A DNA stretch of 64,000 nt from Ornithobacterium rhinotracheale DSM 15997 (GTDB lineage: Bacteria; Bacteroidota; Bacteroidia; Flavobacteriales; Weeksellaceae), in NCBI RefSeq assembly GCF_000265465.1, contig NC_018016.1, forward strand, positions 248,001-312,000, given 5' to 3'. Below, in pieces: positions 52,512 to 61,165 of this stretch. Each line of letters starts with the position of its first letter. Position 1 is the stretch's first letter. Below the pieces are notes generated by a model. It saw only the letters and a program-made list of their open reading frames with translations, ran no database searches and had not been told where the DNA came from. The position numbers and the translations under genes were made by a program.

Positions 52512-53522
52512 ATGACAACAGTACTAACTGCAAAAGACTTTGTATCAGACCAAGAGGTAAAATGGTGCCCTGGTTGTGGCGACTATTCTATCTTAAAACA
52601 AATGCAATCGGTATTGCCAGGCTTGGGAATCCCGAAAGAGGATATTGTATTTATTTCAGGAATCGGGTGCTCTTCTCGCTTTCCTTACTATATGGATACT
52701 TATGGCATGCACAGCATTCACGGGCGTGCTACTGCCATCGCTACGGGAACTAAAATTGCCAACCCCAATCTGCATGTCTGGGTGATTACAGGCGATGGAG
52801 ATAGCCTTTCTATCGGGGGAAATCACTTGATTCATGCTTTGAGGAGAAATGTGGATTATAACATTTTAATGTTTAATAATGAAATCTACGGGCTCACCAA
52901 AGGGCAATATTCGCCTACTTCCAAACAAGGTTTAAAAACTAAATCTTCGCCCATGGGCTCTATCGATTACCCGTTCAATCCACCCGTAGTGGCACTAGGT
53001 GCAGAGGGCTCTTTTGTGGCGCGAAGCATGGACAGAGACCCGCTACATCTACGCCAAATGATGGAGCGTGCGGCATCTCACAAAGGAACGACTTTCCTAG
53101 AGGTGTACCAAAACTGCCCTATCTTCAACGATGGCATTTTTGAAGAGTTTACCGATAAAAAACAAAGACCAGAAACCGCACTGTATGTGGAAGATGGCAA
53201 GCCACTCGTCTTCGGGAAAGAAAACGAAAAAGGAATCATTCTCGATGGTATCACACCAAGGTTTGTCAATTTTAAAGAAGAAGGTTTAAGCGAAAATGAT
53301 TTGATGGTGCATGATGAAAAAGATTTAATCAAGGCTGAAATTTTGGCTAGATTTGATTTCATTGGCGGAGAAAATTTGCCACGCGTTTTTGGTATTTTCT
53401 ATGCCAAAGAACGCCCTACTTACGAGGATTTACTACTAGACCAAATCCACCGTGCCGAGGAACATTCGCAAGAAACCTTAAATCAATTACTTTCTGGAGA
53501 TAATTTCTGGGAAATTAAATAA
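52512..53522 (+). CDS. korB: 2-oxoacid:ferredoxin oxidoreductase, beta subunit (KorB-like)
   Basis: This is the thiamine-diphosphate subunit of a 2-oxoacid (probably 2-oxoglutarate) ferredoxin oxidoreductase, which makes acyl-CoA, CO2 and reduced ferredoxin. The 336-residue protein has the cluster-binding Cys in VKWCPGCGDYSIL and GIGCSSRFPYYM, and the ThDP motif GDGDSLSIGGNHLIHALRRNVDYNILMFNN. In Flavobacteriia the alpha subunit gene usually lies immediately upstream on the same strand; here there are 1.4 kb of repeats and noncoding DNA instead. The partner must be elsewhere in the genome, if present. Subunit identity is sure, substrate is inferred. Confidence 0.9.
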   Translation: MTTVLTAKDFVSDQEVKWCPGCGDYSILKQMQSVLPGLGIPKEDIVFISGIGCSSRFPYYMDTYGMHSIHGRATAIATGTKIANPNLHVWVITGDGDSLSIGGNHLIHALRRNVDYNILMFNNEIYGLTKGQYSPTSKQGLKTKSSPMGSIDYPFNPPVVALGAEGSFVARSMDRDPLHLRQMMERAASHKGTTFLEVYQNCPIFNDGIFEEFTDKKQRPETALYVEDGKPLVFGKENEKGIILDGITPRFVNFKEEGLSENDLMVHDEKDLIKAEILARFDFIGGENLPRVFGIFYAKERPTYEDLLLDQIHRAEEHSQETLNQLLSGDNFWEIK

Positions 53523-53557
53523 TTAAAAAAACTGTAAAATTTTAGCTATAAATAATA

Positions 53558-55657
53558 ATGAAGAAAATTTATTTGCCGCTGTTTGCAGCACTTGCACTAA
53601 GTGCTTGTAAAACAGCTCAGACCAATCAACAATCAACGGAACCTAAAGAAGTTACAGAGCAATCTGTTCCGCTCACAAAATTAACGCCCGCTCAGGTGAA
53701 ACACGAAGGTATCGACCTCGAAAACATGGACACTAGCCTGCGCCCACAAGATGATTTCTACAATTTTGTAAACGGAAAATGGATGCAAAAAGCCAAAGTC
53801 CCTGCCGACAGAGGACGTTGGGGAAGCTTTGACCAACTAAGAGAGAAAAACGACGAAGTTTCTTTAAAAATATTAAAAAACCTTTTAAATCAGCAATTTG
53901 CAGAAGGTAGCGACGAGAAAAAAGTGGCTGATTTATACCAAAGTATCATGGATACTGTTTCGAGAGATAAAGCAGGGTTAAGCCCTATTCAAGGGAATTT
54001 AGACCGAATTGATAAGGCTAAATCGCTGAAAGATATTACCAATTACCTCATCGCTGAAACGCCTTACTACGACAACGAGTTATTTGATTTTGGTGTAGGA
54101 GCTCACCCTAAAAATTCAAACCAAAATGCGGTGTATTTAGGCTCAGGAAATCTGGGCATGAACCGTGATTATTACCAGAAAAAAGACAAAGAATCTCAAT
54201 CAAAATTAGAAGCCTACCGCGAATATTTGGTAGATTTATTTAAATACATGAAAGACCCAACACCAGAAAAATCTGCGACAGCGGTTCTAGATTTTGAAAA
54301 ACAAATCGCAAGTAATTTGCTTGGTTTTGAGGATTTAAGAGATGCCGAAAAGCAATACAATCCTGTAAAAACTAAAGATTTAAGCAAATATGTGAAAAAT
54401 GTAGATTTGCAAAAATTCTTAAAAGGACAAGGGGTAAATGTAGACGAAGTTTTGATTCCTGAGATTAAATACTATAAAAACTTCGATAAGCTTTACAACC
54501 AGAAAAATCTTTTTGCTATCAAAAAATATTTAAAAGCACATGTTGTAAACGGGGCGAGTTCGGCTCTAGGGACTGATTTGGATAAATTACGCTTTAATTT
54601 CTACAGCAAAAAGCTCAACGGAATCGAGAAAATGCGCGATAGAGACAAGCGTGCACTGGGTACCATCAACGATCATTTGGGCGAAGCATTCGGAAAATTA
54701 TATGTAAAAGAAGTTTTTCCGCCAGAGGCAAAAGAACGCGCTTCTGAAATGATCGACTACCTTAAAAAATCATACAAAAAACACATTAACGAATCTAGCT
54801 GGATGACGCCTGCCACCAAACAAAAGGCACTTGAGAAACTGGCTAAATTCACCGTGAAAATTGGGTATCCAGATAAATGGAAGGACTACTCTGCCGTGGA
54901 AATCAAAAGTACCAAAGACGGCGGTAGCTACTACCAAAACTTGCAAAATCTAGCACACTGGAACTTCCAAAAAGACATTGCTAAAATCGGAAAACCCGTA
55001 GATAAAACCGAATGGCACATGTCTCCACAAACTGTGAACGCATACTATAACCCGTCTTACAACGAGATTGTGTTCCCAGCAGCGATTTTGCAACCACCTT
55101 TCTTCAACTTTAAAGCAGATGCTGGCGTAAACTTCGGAGGAATTGGTGCCGTAATCGGGCACGAAATCTCTCACGGATTTGATGACAGTGGGGCTAAATT
55201 CGACGGCGATGGAAACTTAAACAATTGGTGGACAAAAGAAGATGAAACTAAATTTAACCAATTAGGAAAAGCACTTGCAGCTCAATTCAATGCCTATGAG
55301 CCATTCCCAGGAATTAATGTAAATGGAGAAGCAACCCTTGGCGAAAATATTGCCGACCTAGGCGGTGTGAATGTTGCCTACGATGCACTACAACTGTATC
55401 TAAAAGATCACGGAAATCCTGGCAAGATTGATGGATTTACTCCAGAGCAAAGATTCTTTATCTCTTGGGGAACTATCTGGCGCACAAAAACCAAAGATGA
55501 ATCTTTGAAAAATCAAATCAAAACCGATTTCCACGCACCAGGCATCTATCGTGCTACCGCTCCTCTAGAAAACATCAATGCGTTTTATGAGGCATTTGAC
55601 ATTCAGCCGAATGATAAAATGTATAAATCACCTGAAAAACGCATTGTAATATGGTAA
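53558..55657 (+). CDS. M13-family zinc metallopeptidase, lipoprotein
   Basis: This is a neprilysin/PepO-like endopeptidase that cleaves small peptides. The lipoprotein signal (LSAC, Cys17) anchors it to an envelope membrane. The 699 residues follow the family plan: N-terminal M13 domain (ENMDTSLRPQDDFYNFVNGKWMQ) and C-terminal catalytic domain with NAYYNPSYNEIVFPAAILQPPFF, the zinc motif IGHEISHGFDDSGA, and the third zinc-ligand segment LGENIADLGG. The substrate-binding NAFYEAFD and final C-terminal W are also in place. It follows korB by 35 bases but is probably functionally separate. Confidence 0.95.
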   Translation: MKKIYLPLFAALALSACKTAQTNQQSTEPKEVTEQSVPLTKLTPAQVKHEGIDLENMDTSLRPQDDFYNFVNGKWMQKAKVPADRGRWGSFDQLREKNDEVSLKILKNLLNQQFAEGSDEKKVADLYQSIMDTVSRDKAGLSPIQGNLDRIDKAKSLKDITNYLIAETPYYDNELFDFGVGAHPKNSNQNAVYLGSGNLGMNRDYYQKKDKESQSKLEAYREYLVDLFKYMKDPTPEKSATAVLDFEKQIASNLLGFEDLRDAEKQYNPVKTKDLSKYVKNVDLQKFLKGQGVNVDEVLIPEIKYYKNFDKLYNQKNLFAIKKYLKAHVVNGASSALGTDLDKLRFNFYSKKLNGIEKMRDRDKRALGTINDHLGEAFGKLYVKEVFPPEAKERASEMIDYLKKSYKKHINESSWMTPATKQKALEKLAKFTVKIGYPDKWKDYSAVEIKSTKDGGSYYQNLQNLAHWNFQKDIAKIGKPVDKTEWHMSPQTVNAYYNPSYNEIVFPAAILQPPFFNFKADAGVNFGGIGAVIGHEISHGFDDSGAKFDGDGNLNNWWTKEDETKFNQLGKALAAQFNAYEPFPGINVNGEATLGENIADLGGVNVAYDALQLYLKDHGNPGKIDGFTPEQRFFISWGTIWRTKTKDESLKNQIKTDFHAPGIYRATAPLENINAFYEAFDIQPNDKMYKSPEKRIVIW

Positions 55658-55986
55658 TTCCACTATTCTTAAGAAGATTGCTTTTTGGAAATAAAATTTT
55701 AAACACAGATACTATGGACGCACTTAAAAACCCAAATGCTACGCTAATTGATCTTAGAAATCAAGACGAGCTAGATGAGTTCGGCTCAATTGAACAAGCT
55801 AAACACATTCCTCTAATGGAGCTACCGAGCCAATTGGAAGAAGTGAAAAAGTTTAGCTTACCGATTGTTTTGTTCTGCAAAGCAGGCGGAAGAGCTGAAA
55901 AGGCTAAACAATTCCTTGAATCACAAGGCATCACCGAAGTCTACAATGCTGGTGGCTACGATGATGTAAAAGAAATTTTGGGGTAA
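55651..55986 (+). CDS. Rhodanese-like domain protein
   Basis: This is a small single-domain rhodanese that carries sulfur as a Cys persulfide. The active Cys76 lies in IVLFCKAGGRAEKA; the family motif LIDLRNQDELDEFGSIEQAKHIPL is in order. The 111 residues start with a hydrophobic/basic N-terminus (VIPLFLRRLLFG), possibly membrane-associated. The start codon overlaps the end of the peptidase gene by 7 bases; an in-frame ATG at 55714 would give a shorter form. A terminator follows after 20 bases. Physiological sulfur acceptor unknown. Confidence 0.88.
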   Translation: MVIPLFLRRLLFGNKILNTDTMDALKNPNATLIDLRNQDELDEFGSIEQAKHIPLMELPSQLEEVKKFSLPIVLFCKAGGRAEKAKQFLESQGITEVYNAGGYDDVKEILG

Positions 55987-56006
55987 TATAAATCACACAC
56001 ATACAG

Positions 56007-56034
56007 AAAAGGCTTCCGATTTCGGAAGCCTTTT
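56007..56034. terminator. Bidirectional terminator between the rhodanese and BACON lipoprotein genes
   Basis: A 13-bp stem AAAAGGCTTCCGA/TCGGAAGCCTTTT with a 2-base loop separates two convergent genes. Confidence 0.88.
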
Positions 56035-56039
56035 TAATA

Positions 56040-57554
56040 TTAAAAAATCCATATCTTAACAACCCATCCATAATTTTTATCTTTATACCACTTTAATCTC
56101 AATGTTTCTTTTGATACATTATTCTGAAAAAGATAAGTATCTGATGTTGCCAAATATCTGATAAAATCATAATTGTTCTGCTTCGCTAATTCTATAAACT
56201 CATTTGTTAAATAATACTTTCCGTCTTTTCCTTGATAAAATGCTATATTAGAATCAGTATAATAATTCGTTATCTGTACCAATCCTTGCTTATCTTTAGA
56301 GGGATCTGATTCGTATACCCAATAATTTCTATTCAAAATATTTGTGTCTTCCTCTACTTCAAAATACAATTGATTCTTAATATAGCCATTTTGTTCATAT
56401 TTAAATCTAGATTTTTCTTCAATCAATTTACCACCATTTTGCAACTCATAAGCCTTAACCTCCTCGAGTGTTGCCCCTTTCTTAAAAAATGGGAATGTTT
56501 TTAAAGTAGCCTGAGGAGCCAACTGTTTAGGGAAATAAGTAGCTGTGTAATGATTATGCCCCTTATCATTCATAAACTCAATTCGAACTTGTTTTTCTTC
56601 GTTTATAAAAACTTTTTTATCAATTTCATTCAAAGATAGTGTATTCTCAAACCCTTTAACTATTTTTTCAATAAAACCATTCTCTCGTAAATAGTTTTCA
56701 AAACTTTCTTGGTTTTCGTTTGATAAAGTTCCTCCTTTAGCGTAAATAGAAGATTTTACATATCTATTTAGGTTAACTAAATAAGACACCTCATCAAAAA
56801 TATTATTCTTTAGTCTAAAATTTAAAAGTGTACCCGTACCTGTATCTGTTTCTCTTGCCAATTCAGAATTTCTATCTTCTTCATAAAGTTTCAATTCAGC
56901 AGTATTTAACCCAAATTCAAAACTTGGCAAAATATAATTATCTGATTCACTTTTTTGTTTTATGACCAACTTCCCTACTACATTTCCATTACTTATAAAA
57001 GAAATCTCGCCAGTTCTTGCCTCAGCACCATCATTTGCATTTACATGAAAAAAAACTTCACTATTCTCGTAATCAATCCTTATTCCAGAAATCCAGCTTA
57101 CACTAGATAAGTATCTAAAATTATTTGTATTTGCTACAATCTGAACCGAGTAATCTCCTAAAGGTGATGCTACAATCAATTCCTCAGGGTTTGCCATAAC
57201 TTTAACTGCCTCTCCTTCTTGAGTAATAGCAATGGTTTTCTTTATATCTTTGGCAACAACTTCAACATAACCACTTCTATCTCCTGCTTGATTGTTTTCA
57301 TCAACTCTAATAATTAAAGAATTTTGAGAAAAGCTTGCGTGTATCCAACTATCAGAGACTAATATTTTCAAATCCTTAACATTTGTTTCAAGATTTAAAG
57401 TTTTCTCAATACCAGATTTAGGAACCAAAATATCTTTTTCTTTGATGAACAATTGCGGCACATCAACATTTTTATCATCATCTGAACAAGATGTTAAGCC
57501 CAAAGATGAGAGACTTAAAAAGAATAAAGCACCTCTAAAAAATAATTTCTTCAT
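56040..57554 (-). CDS. Surface lipoprotein with BACON domains
   Basis: This 504-residue lipoprotein has a signal peptide with lipobox (LTSC, Cys23) and an acidic +1 stretch SDDDK, the pattern linked in Bacteroidota to export onto the cell surface. Two BACON (immunoglobulin-like) repeats occupy about 35-115 and 118-205, with recognisable phrases DSWIHASFSQNSLIIRVDEN-like and SSVSWISG-like, each ending in a TQEG/KQKSES strand. BACON domains usually bind carbohydrate or act as spacers. The C-terminal 290 residues have no motif I can name. The gene lies alone, with convergent terminator at the end. A role in binding host or medium glycans is a guess. Confidence 0.75.
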   Translation of the reverse strand: MKKLFFRGALFFLSLSSLGLTSCSDDDKNVDVPQLFIKEKDILVPKSGIEKTLNLETNVKDLKILVSDSWIHASFSQNSLIIRVDENNQAGDRSGYVEVVAKDIKKTIAITQEGEAVKVMANPEELIVASPLGDYSVQIVANTNNFRYLSSVSWISGIRIDYENSEVFFHVNANDGAEARTGEISFISNGNVVGKLVIKQKSESDNYILPSFEFGLNTAELKLYEEDRNSELARETDTGTGTLLNFRLKNNIFDEVSYLVNLNRYVKSSIYAKGGTLSNENQESFENYLRENGFIEKIVKGFENTLSLNEIDKKVFINEEKQVRIEFMNDKGHNHYTATYFPKQLAPQATLKTFPFFKKGATLEEVKAYELQNGGKLIEEKSRFKYEQNGYIKNQLYFEVEEDTNILNRNYWVYESDPSKDKQGLVQITNYYTDSNIAFYQGKDGKYYLTNEFIELAKQNNYDFIRYLATSDTYLFQNNVSKETLRLKWYKDKNYGWVVKIWIF

Positions 57555-57662
57555 AAAAAGTTTATTTAAAATAATTAATCTAATTTTTGCGAGTGCAATA
57601 TATAAAATTTCTATTTAATAGAAAATTTTTCAATTTAGAAGATTGATTTATAGAAATTTAAA

Positions 57663-57697
57663 GAAAAAAATCCACTCAACGTATTCTATTGAGTGGA
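57663..57697 (-). terminator. Rho-independent terminator after the sulfatase gene
   Basis: A 9-bp perfect stem TCCACTCAA/TTGAGTGGA with a 9-base loop is followed, on the minus strand, by a T-run. Confidence 0.8.
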
Positions 57698-57726
57698 TTA
57701 GCAAATATTATGAAAACAAAAACATT

Positions 57727-59241
57727 TTACTTAGTTTCTAAGACCTTTAATGCATCTTGGTCATCATACTTCAAGATCTGTTGTTTCAGTAGTTCCCTCA
57801 TCTGTTTCTGCACTTTTGCATAGGCTGGATTTCCATACACATTTCTCAACTCATGCGGATCTTTCTTTAAATCAAACAATTCCCAATTATTAAGTCTCTT
57901 ATAGTATCTAATAAGTTTGTAACGATCGTTTCTTACCCCAAATTGCGGAGACACTGCGTGCTCACCGTTTTCGTAATAATGATAGTATAACTGGTCTTGT
58001 ACTTTAGCTTTTGGATTTTCCAAAACAGGCACAAACGAAACACCTTGCATATCTGCTGGGATTTTTGCTCCTGCCAATTGCAACAAAGTAGGTGCGATAT
58101 CGATGTTGGACATAAAGGCGTTGGTTTCAGTTTTGGGCTTAATTAATTTTGGATATTTAATCACAAAAGGCGTTCTAAATGATTCCTCGTACATCCATCG
58201 CTTATCGAACCAGCCGTGTTCTCCCATGTAAAAGCCTTGGTCTGAGGTGTAAATCACAATGGTATTATCAGATAAATTATGTTTATCTAAATAATCTAAT
58301 GTTCTACCGATGTTGCGATCTAGCGAAATGGCAGTAGACAAATAGTCGTTCATATAGCGATTAAATTTCCATTCTGCTAAGTTTCTACCCTGTGGCTTAT
58401 CTTTCTCAAATGCCGCACGGATTGGCTCATAATAGGCATCATACGCTGCACGCTGCTCAGGAGTCATACGCGTAAAGTTTCCGTCTTTGGTGTTTTTTGG
58501 CAACATTTTTAAATCATAGCCCAAACGCATATCTTTTAAGATAGACATTTCTTGCATCGCTGCCGCAGGACGAGATTTATAATCATCATAAAAAGTCTTA
58601 GGAATTTTAAATCTTACGCCATCAAAAGCCCCTAAATCTGGCAAATCTGGCATCCAAGTGCGGTGCGTATTTTTATGCCCGATAATCAAGCAGAACGGTT
58701 TGTCTTTGTCTCGATTATCTAGCCATTTTTCAGCTTCGTCTTCCACTACATTTGCCACATAGCCCTGCTCTCTCACTCTGCCCTGCGCAGTGATGAAGTC
58801 TGGATTAAAATAATGCCCTTGCCCTACTAAGACTTTATAAAAATCAAATCCCTTAGGATCATGACCTAAGTGATATTTCCCAATCCAAGCAGTTTGGTAA
58901 CCTTCGTCTTGTAATATGTTTACAAATTGCTGCTGGCTACTATCGTAAGAAGAGGTTTCATTGTCTTTATAGCCATTTTTAGTACTAGTTTTCCCAGTCA
59001 GTAAGCAAGCTCGGCTAGGCCCGCAGATGGAATTATTTACATACGCACGCTTAAAGAGCATTCCCTCATTAGCAATGCGATCGATATTCGGCGTTTGGAT
59101 GTACTTGTCCTTGTGATTGTATGCGCTAATGGTTTGATACGCATGATCATCGGACACGATGATAACGATGTTTGGTTTTTTACTTTGTGAGTAGCTTACA
59201 CTCAAAATGAAAAAGTAAAAAATAATTAAATATTTCTTCAT
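57727..59241 (-). CDS. Secreted Cys-type sulfatase (S1 family)
   Basis: This enzyme hydrolyses sulfate esters, most likely on sulfated glycans such as mucin or glycosaminoglycan. The start is set at ATG 59241 (MKKYLIIFYFFILSVSYSQ), which gives a proper signal peptide; an upstream in-frame start adds only MYQNSNI. Catalytic motif C73-G-P-S-R, in SICGPSRACLLTGK, is the Cys-type site for conversion to formylglycine. Metal-binding VSDDHAYQ (Asp-Asp) and TSDQGFYMGEHGWFDKRW are present. At about 504 residues it is normal. The maturase needed for this Cys is encoded divergently next door. Exact substrate cannot be read from the sequence. Confidence 0.93.
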   Translation of the reverse strand: MKKYLIIFYFFILSVSYSQSKKPNIVIIVSDDHAYQTISAYNHKDKYIQTPNIDRIANEGMLFKRAYVNNSICGPSRACLLTGKTSTKNGYKDNETSSYDSSQQQFVNILQDEGYQTAWIGKYHLGHDPKGFDFYKVLVGQGHYFNPDFITAQGRVREQGYVANVVEDEAEKWLDNRDKDKPFCLIIGHKNTHRTWMPDLPDLGAFDGVRFKIPKTFYDDYKSRPAAAMQEMSILKDMRLGYDLKMLPKNTKDGNFTRMTPEQRAAYDAYYEPIRAAFEKDKPQGRNLAEWKFNRYMNDYLSTAISLDRNIGRTLDYLDKHNLSDNTIVIYTSDQGFYMGEHGWFDKRWMYEESFRTPFVIKYPKLIKPKTETNAFMSNIDIAPTLLQLAGAKIPADMQGVSFVPVLENPKAKVQDQLYYHYYENGEHAVSPQFGVRNDRYKLIRYYKRLNNWELFDLKKDPHELRNVYGNPAYAKVQKQMRELLKQQILKYDDQDALKVLETK

Positions 59242-59352
59242 GATGTTAGAATTTTGGTACACTAAATTAAGAATATTAGCTTAAAAAATCATATAAATCC
59301 AAATAAAACTAAAAAAAATCATATATTTAACCTTCGAAAAATAGATGATGAT

Positions 59353-60543
59353 ATGAGCAGTAGTTATAATCCATTAAGCTTTGTATTGGTAAAACCAGCG
59401 GGTCCAGACTGCAACTTAGGTTGCACCTATTGTTTTTATCTTGAAAAAGCGGAACTCTATAAAAACACCAAAAAACACCGCATGAGCGATGAGGTTTTGG
59501 AAGAACTAATAAAACAAGGTATAGAACAATCTCATGATTATATCAATTTCACTTGGCAAGGAGGCGAACCCACGCTCATGGGGCTAGATTTCTTTAAAAA
59601 AGTAATTAAATTCCAACAGAAATACGCGCGCAACAAATCCGTAGCCAATGCTCTACAGACCAATGGCGTTTTGCTAAACGATGATTGGGCTAAATTCTTG
59701 GGACAATGGAGATTTTTAGTAGGTCTCTCTCTCGACGGCCCCGAGCATATTCACGACAAATACCGATTCACTGCTGGGGGCAAGCCTTCTTGGGACAAAG
59801 TGATGCGTGCCCACGAATTGCTCAAAAAATATAATGTAGATACCAATGCGATGTGCTGCGTTACCGATTATTCGGCAGATTATCCCGAAGAATTGTATAA
59901 TTTCTACAAGAGCTTGGGGCTTACTTGGATGCAGTTTATCCCCGTGGTAGAAACTGACAAAGAAGACCCTACCAAAGCGGCGGATTTCTCGCTCACACCT
60001 GAAAAATATGGCAAATTCCTGAATAAAATTTTTGATTTATGGCTAGCTGATTTCGATCGTGGCGAACCGACTACGGTGATTAGAAATATAGAATCCGTAT
60101 TCCATACCTATGTAGATATGCCTGCACCTGAATGTACTTTGCTCGAGCAATGTGGCGTCTACCCTACCGTGGAACACAACGGCGATGTGTATAGCTGCGA
60201 CTTCTTTGTGGAAAACGAGTGGCGACTTGGCAATATTATGCAAAAAGATCGCTTGGTGGATATGATAAATTCTGCCCAGCAAAAGAAATTTGGGCGAATG
60301 AAAAAGGATTTACCTCCCAAATGCCATACCTGCGAGTGGTATAAACACTGCTATGGCGGCTGCACCAAAGACAGAATCAAAGATGCACGCGATAATGGAA
60401 ATCCTCGTTTTTGCCAGTCCACGATTGATTACCTTAAACACATCGACCCCACGATGAAGCGTTTGGCTAAAGAATGGAAGCAAAATCAATTGGCTCAAAA
60501 CCCTATTACTTACGATATTTACAACGCAGGATACGATTTTTAA
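59353..60543 (+). CDS. Anaerobic sulfatase-maturating enzyme (radical SAM/SPASM)
   Basis: anSME converts the active-site Cys or Ser of sulfatases to formylglycine in the cytoplasm before export. The 396-residue protein has the radical SAM cluster motif C20-x3-C24-x2-C27 (CNLGCTYC) and the start KPAGPDCN typical of anSME. The C-terminal SPASM region carries seven or more Cys residues for two extra [4Fe-4S] clusters (for example PECTLLEQCG, VYSCDFFVE, PPKCHTCEWYKHCYGGC and RFCQS). The catalytic Asp is in the CDFF phrase. It is divergent from the sulfatase, 111 bases apart, so the two may be co-regulated. Confidence 0.95.
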   Translation: MSSSYNPLSFVLVKPAGPDCNLGCTYCFYLEKAELYKNTKKHRMSDEVLEELIKQGIEQSHDYINFTWQGGEPTLMGLDFFKKVIKFQQKYARNKSVANALQTNGVLLNDDWAKFLGQWRFLVGLSLDGPEHIHDKYRFTAGGKPSWDKVMRAHELLKKYNVDTNAMCCVTDYSADYPEELYNFYKSLGLTWMQFIPVVETDKEDPTKAADFSLTPEKYGKFLNKIFDLWLADFDRGEPTTVIRNIESVFHTYVDMPAPECTLLEQCGVYPTVEHNGDVYSCDFFVENEWRLGNIMQKDRLVDMINSAQQKKFGRMKKDLPPKCHTCEWYKHCYGGCTKDRIKDARDNGNPRFCQSTIDYLKHIDPTMKRLAKEWKQNQLAQNPITYDIYNAGYDF

Positions 60544-60551
60544 TACAATTT

Positions 60552-60588
60552 AAAAAGCCTTTAATTTTACGATTAAAGGCTTTTTTTA
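60552..60588 (+). terminator. Rho-independent terminator after the maturase gene
   Basis: A stem AAAAGCCTTTAAT/ATTAAAGGCTTTT with a 6-base loop is followed by a T-run of seven. Confidence 0.85.
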
Positions 60589-60690
60589 GCTCCAAAAGCT
60601 AAACCTCACCAAACCAATGTGTTAAAATTTTGTTTTTCATTTTAAATATATTTAATTTTAAATCGTTATAGTCCTTAAAACTAAATAATT

Positions 60691-61128
60691 ATGAAAACAA
60701 AAATCTTATTTTTTAGCCTTTTTATAGGCTTATTTGTCTTAACAACCGCTTGCAACAACGATGACGACCCTAAACCACCCACCGAATTAATCGGTCAATG
60801 GAAATGTCTTGGTTTTGGCAATACCAATGGAGAGTTTAGAGCAATTGAACCCACAGAGCGTGCAGAAGTGATTTATATTCTTCATTTTAAAAATGATTTT
60901 ACTCTCTCAAGCGCAACTTCGACAAACTCGATTTGGGGAAAATACAACACATACGATTCTCAAACTATCAAAATCCTTTTAGCATCAACTAATGTAGCTG
61001 AATTTGAAGATGGGGGTAAATATATAAAAAGCCTATATGACGCAGACCACTATTCATTTACAAAAAAAGGAAACTTACAACTTTTCTACTCAGACACAGA
61101 ATACTTATTGTTTAACGAACTATATTAA
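60691..61128 (+). CDS. Small lipocalin-like surface lipoprotein
   Basis: This 145-residue lipoprotein has a lipobox (LTTAC, Cys21) followed by NNDDD, an acidic surface-export-like signal. The mature part opens with ELIGQWKCLGFG, the beginning usual for lipocalin-like domains in Bacteroidota, and is rich in beta strands. There is no enzymatic motif. It is a single gene with no promoter I can point to. Function unknown. Confidence 0.7.
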   Translation: MKTKILFFSLFIGLFVLTTACNNDDDPKPPTELIGQWKCLGFGNTNGEFRAIEPTERAEVIYILHFKNDFTLSSATSTNSIWGKYNTYDSQTIKILLASTNVAEFEDGGKYIKSLYDADHYSFTKKGNLQLFYSDTEYLLFNELY

Positions 61129-61165
61129 TAAGCAAATAAAATGAGAGCAAAAATTCCACCATAGG

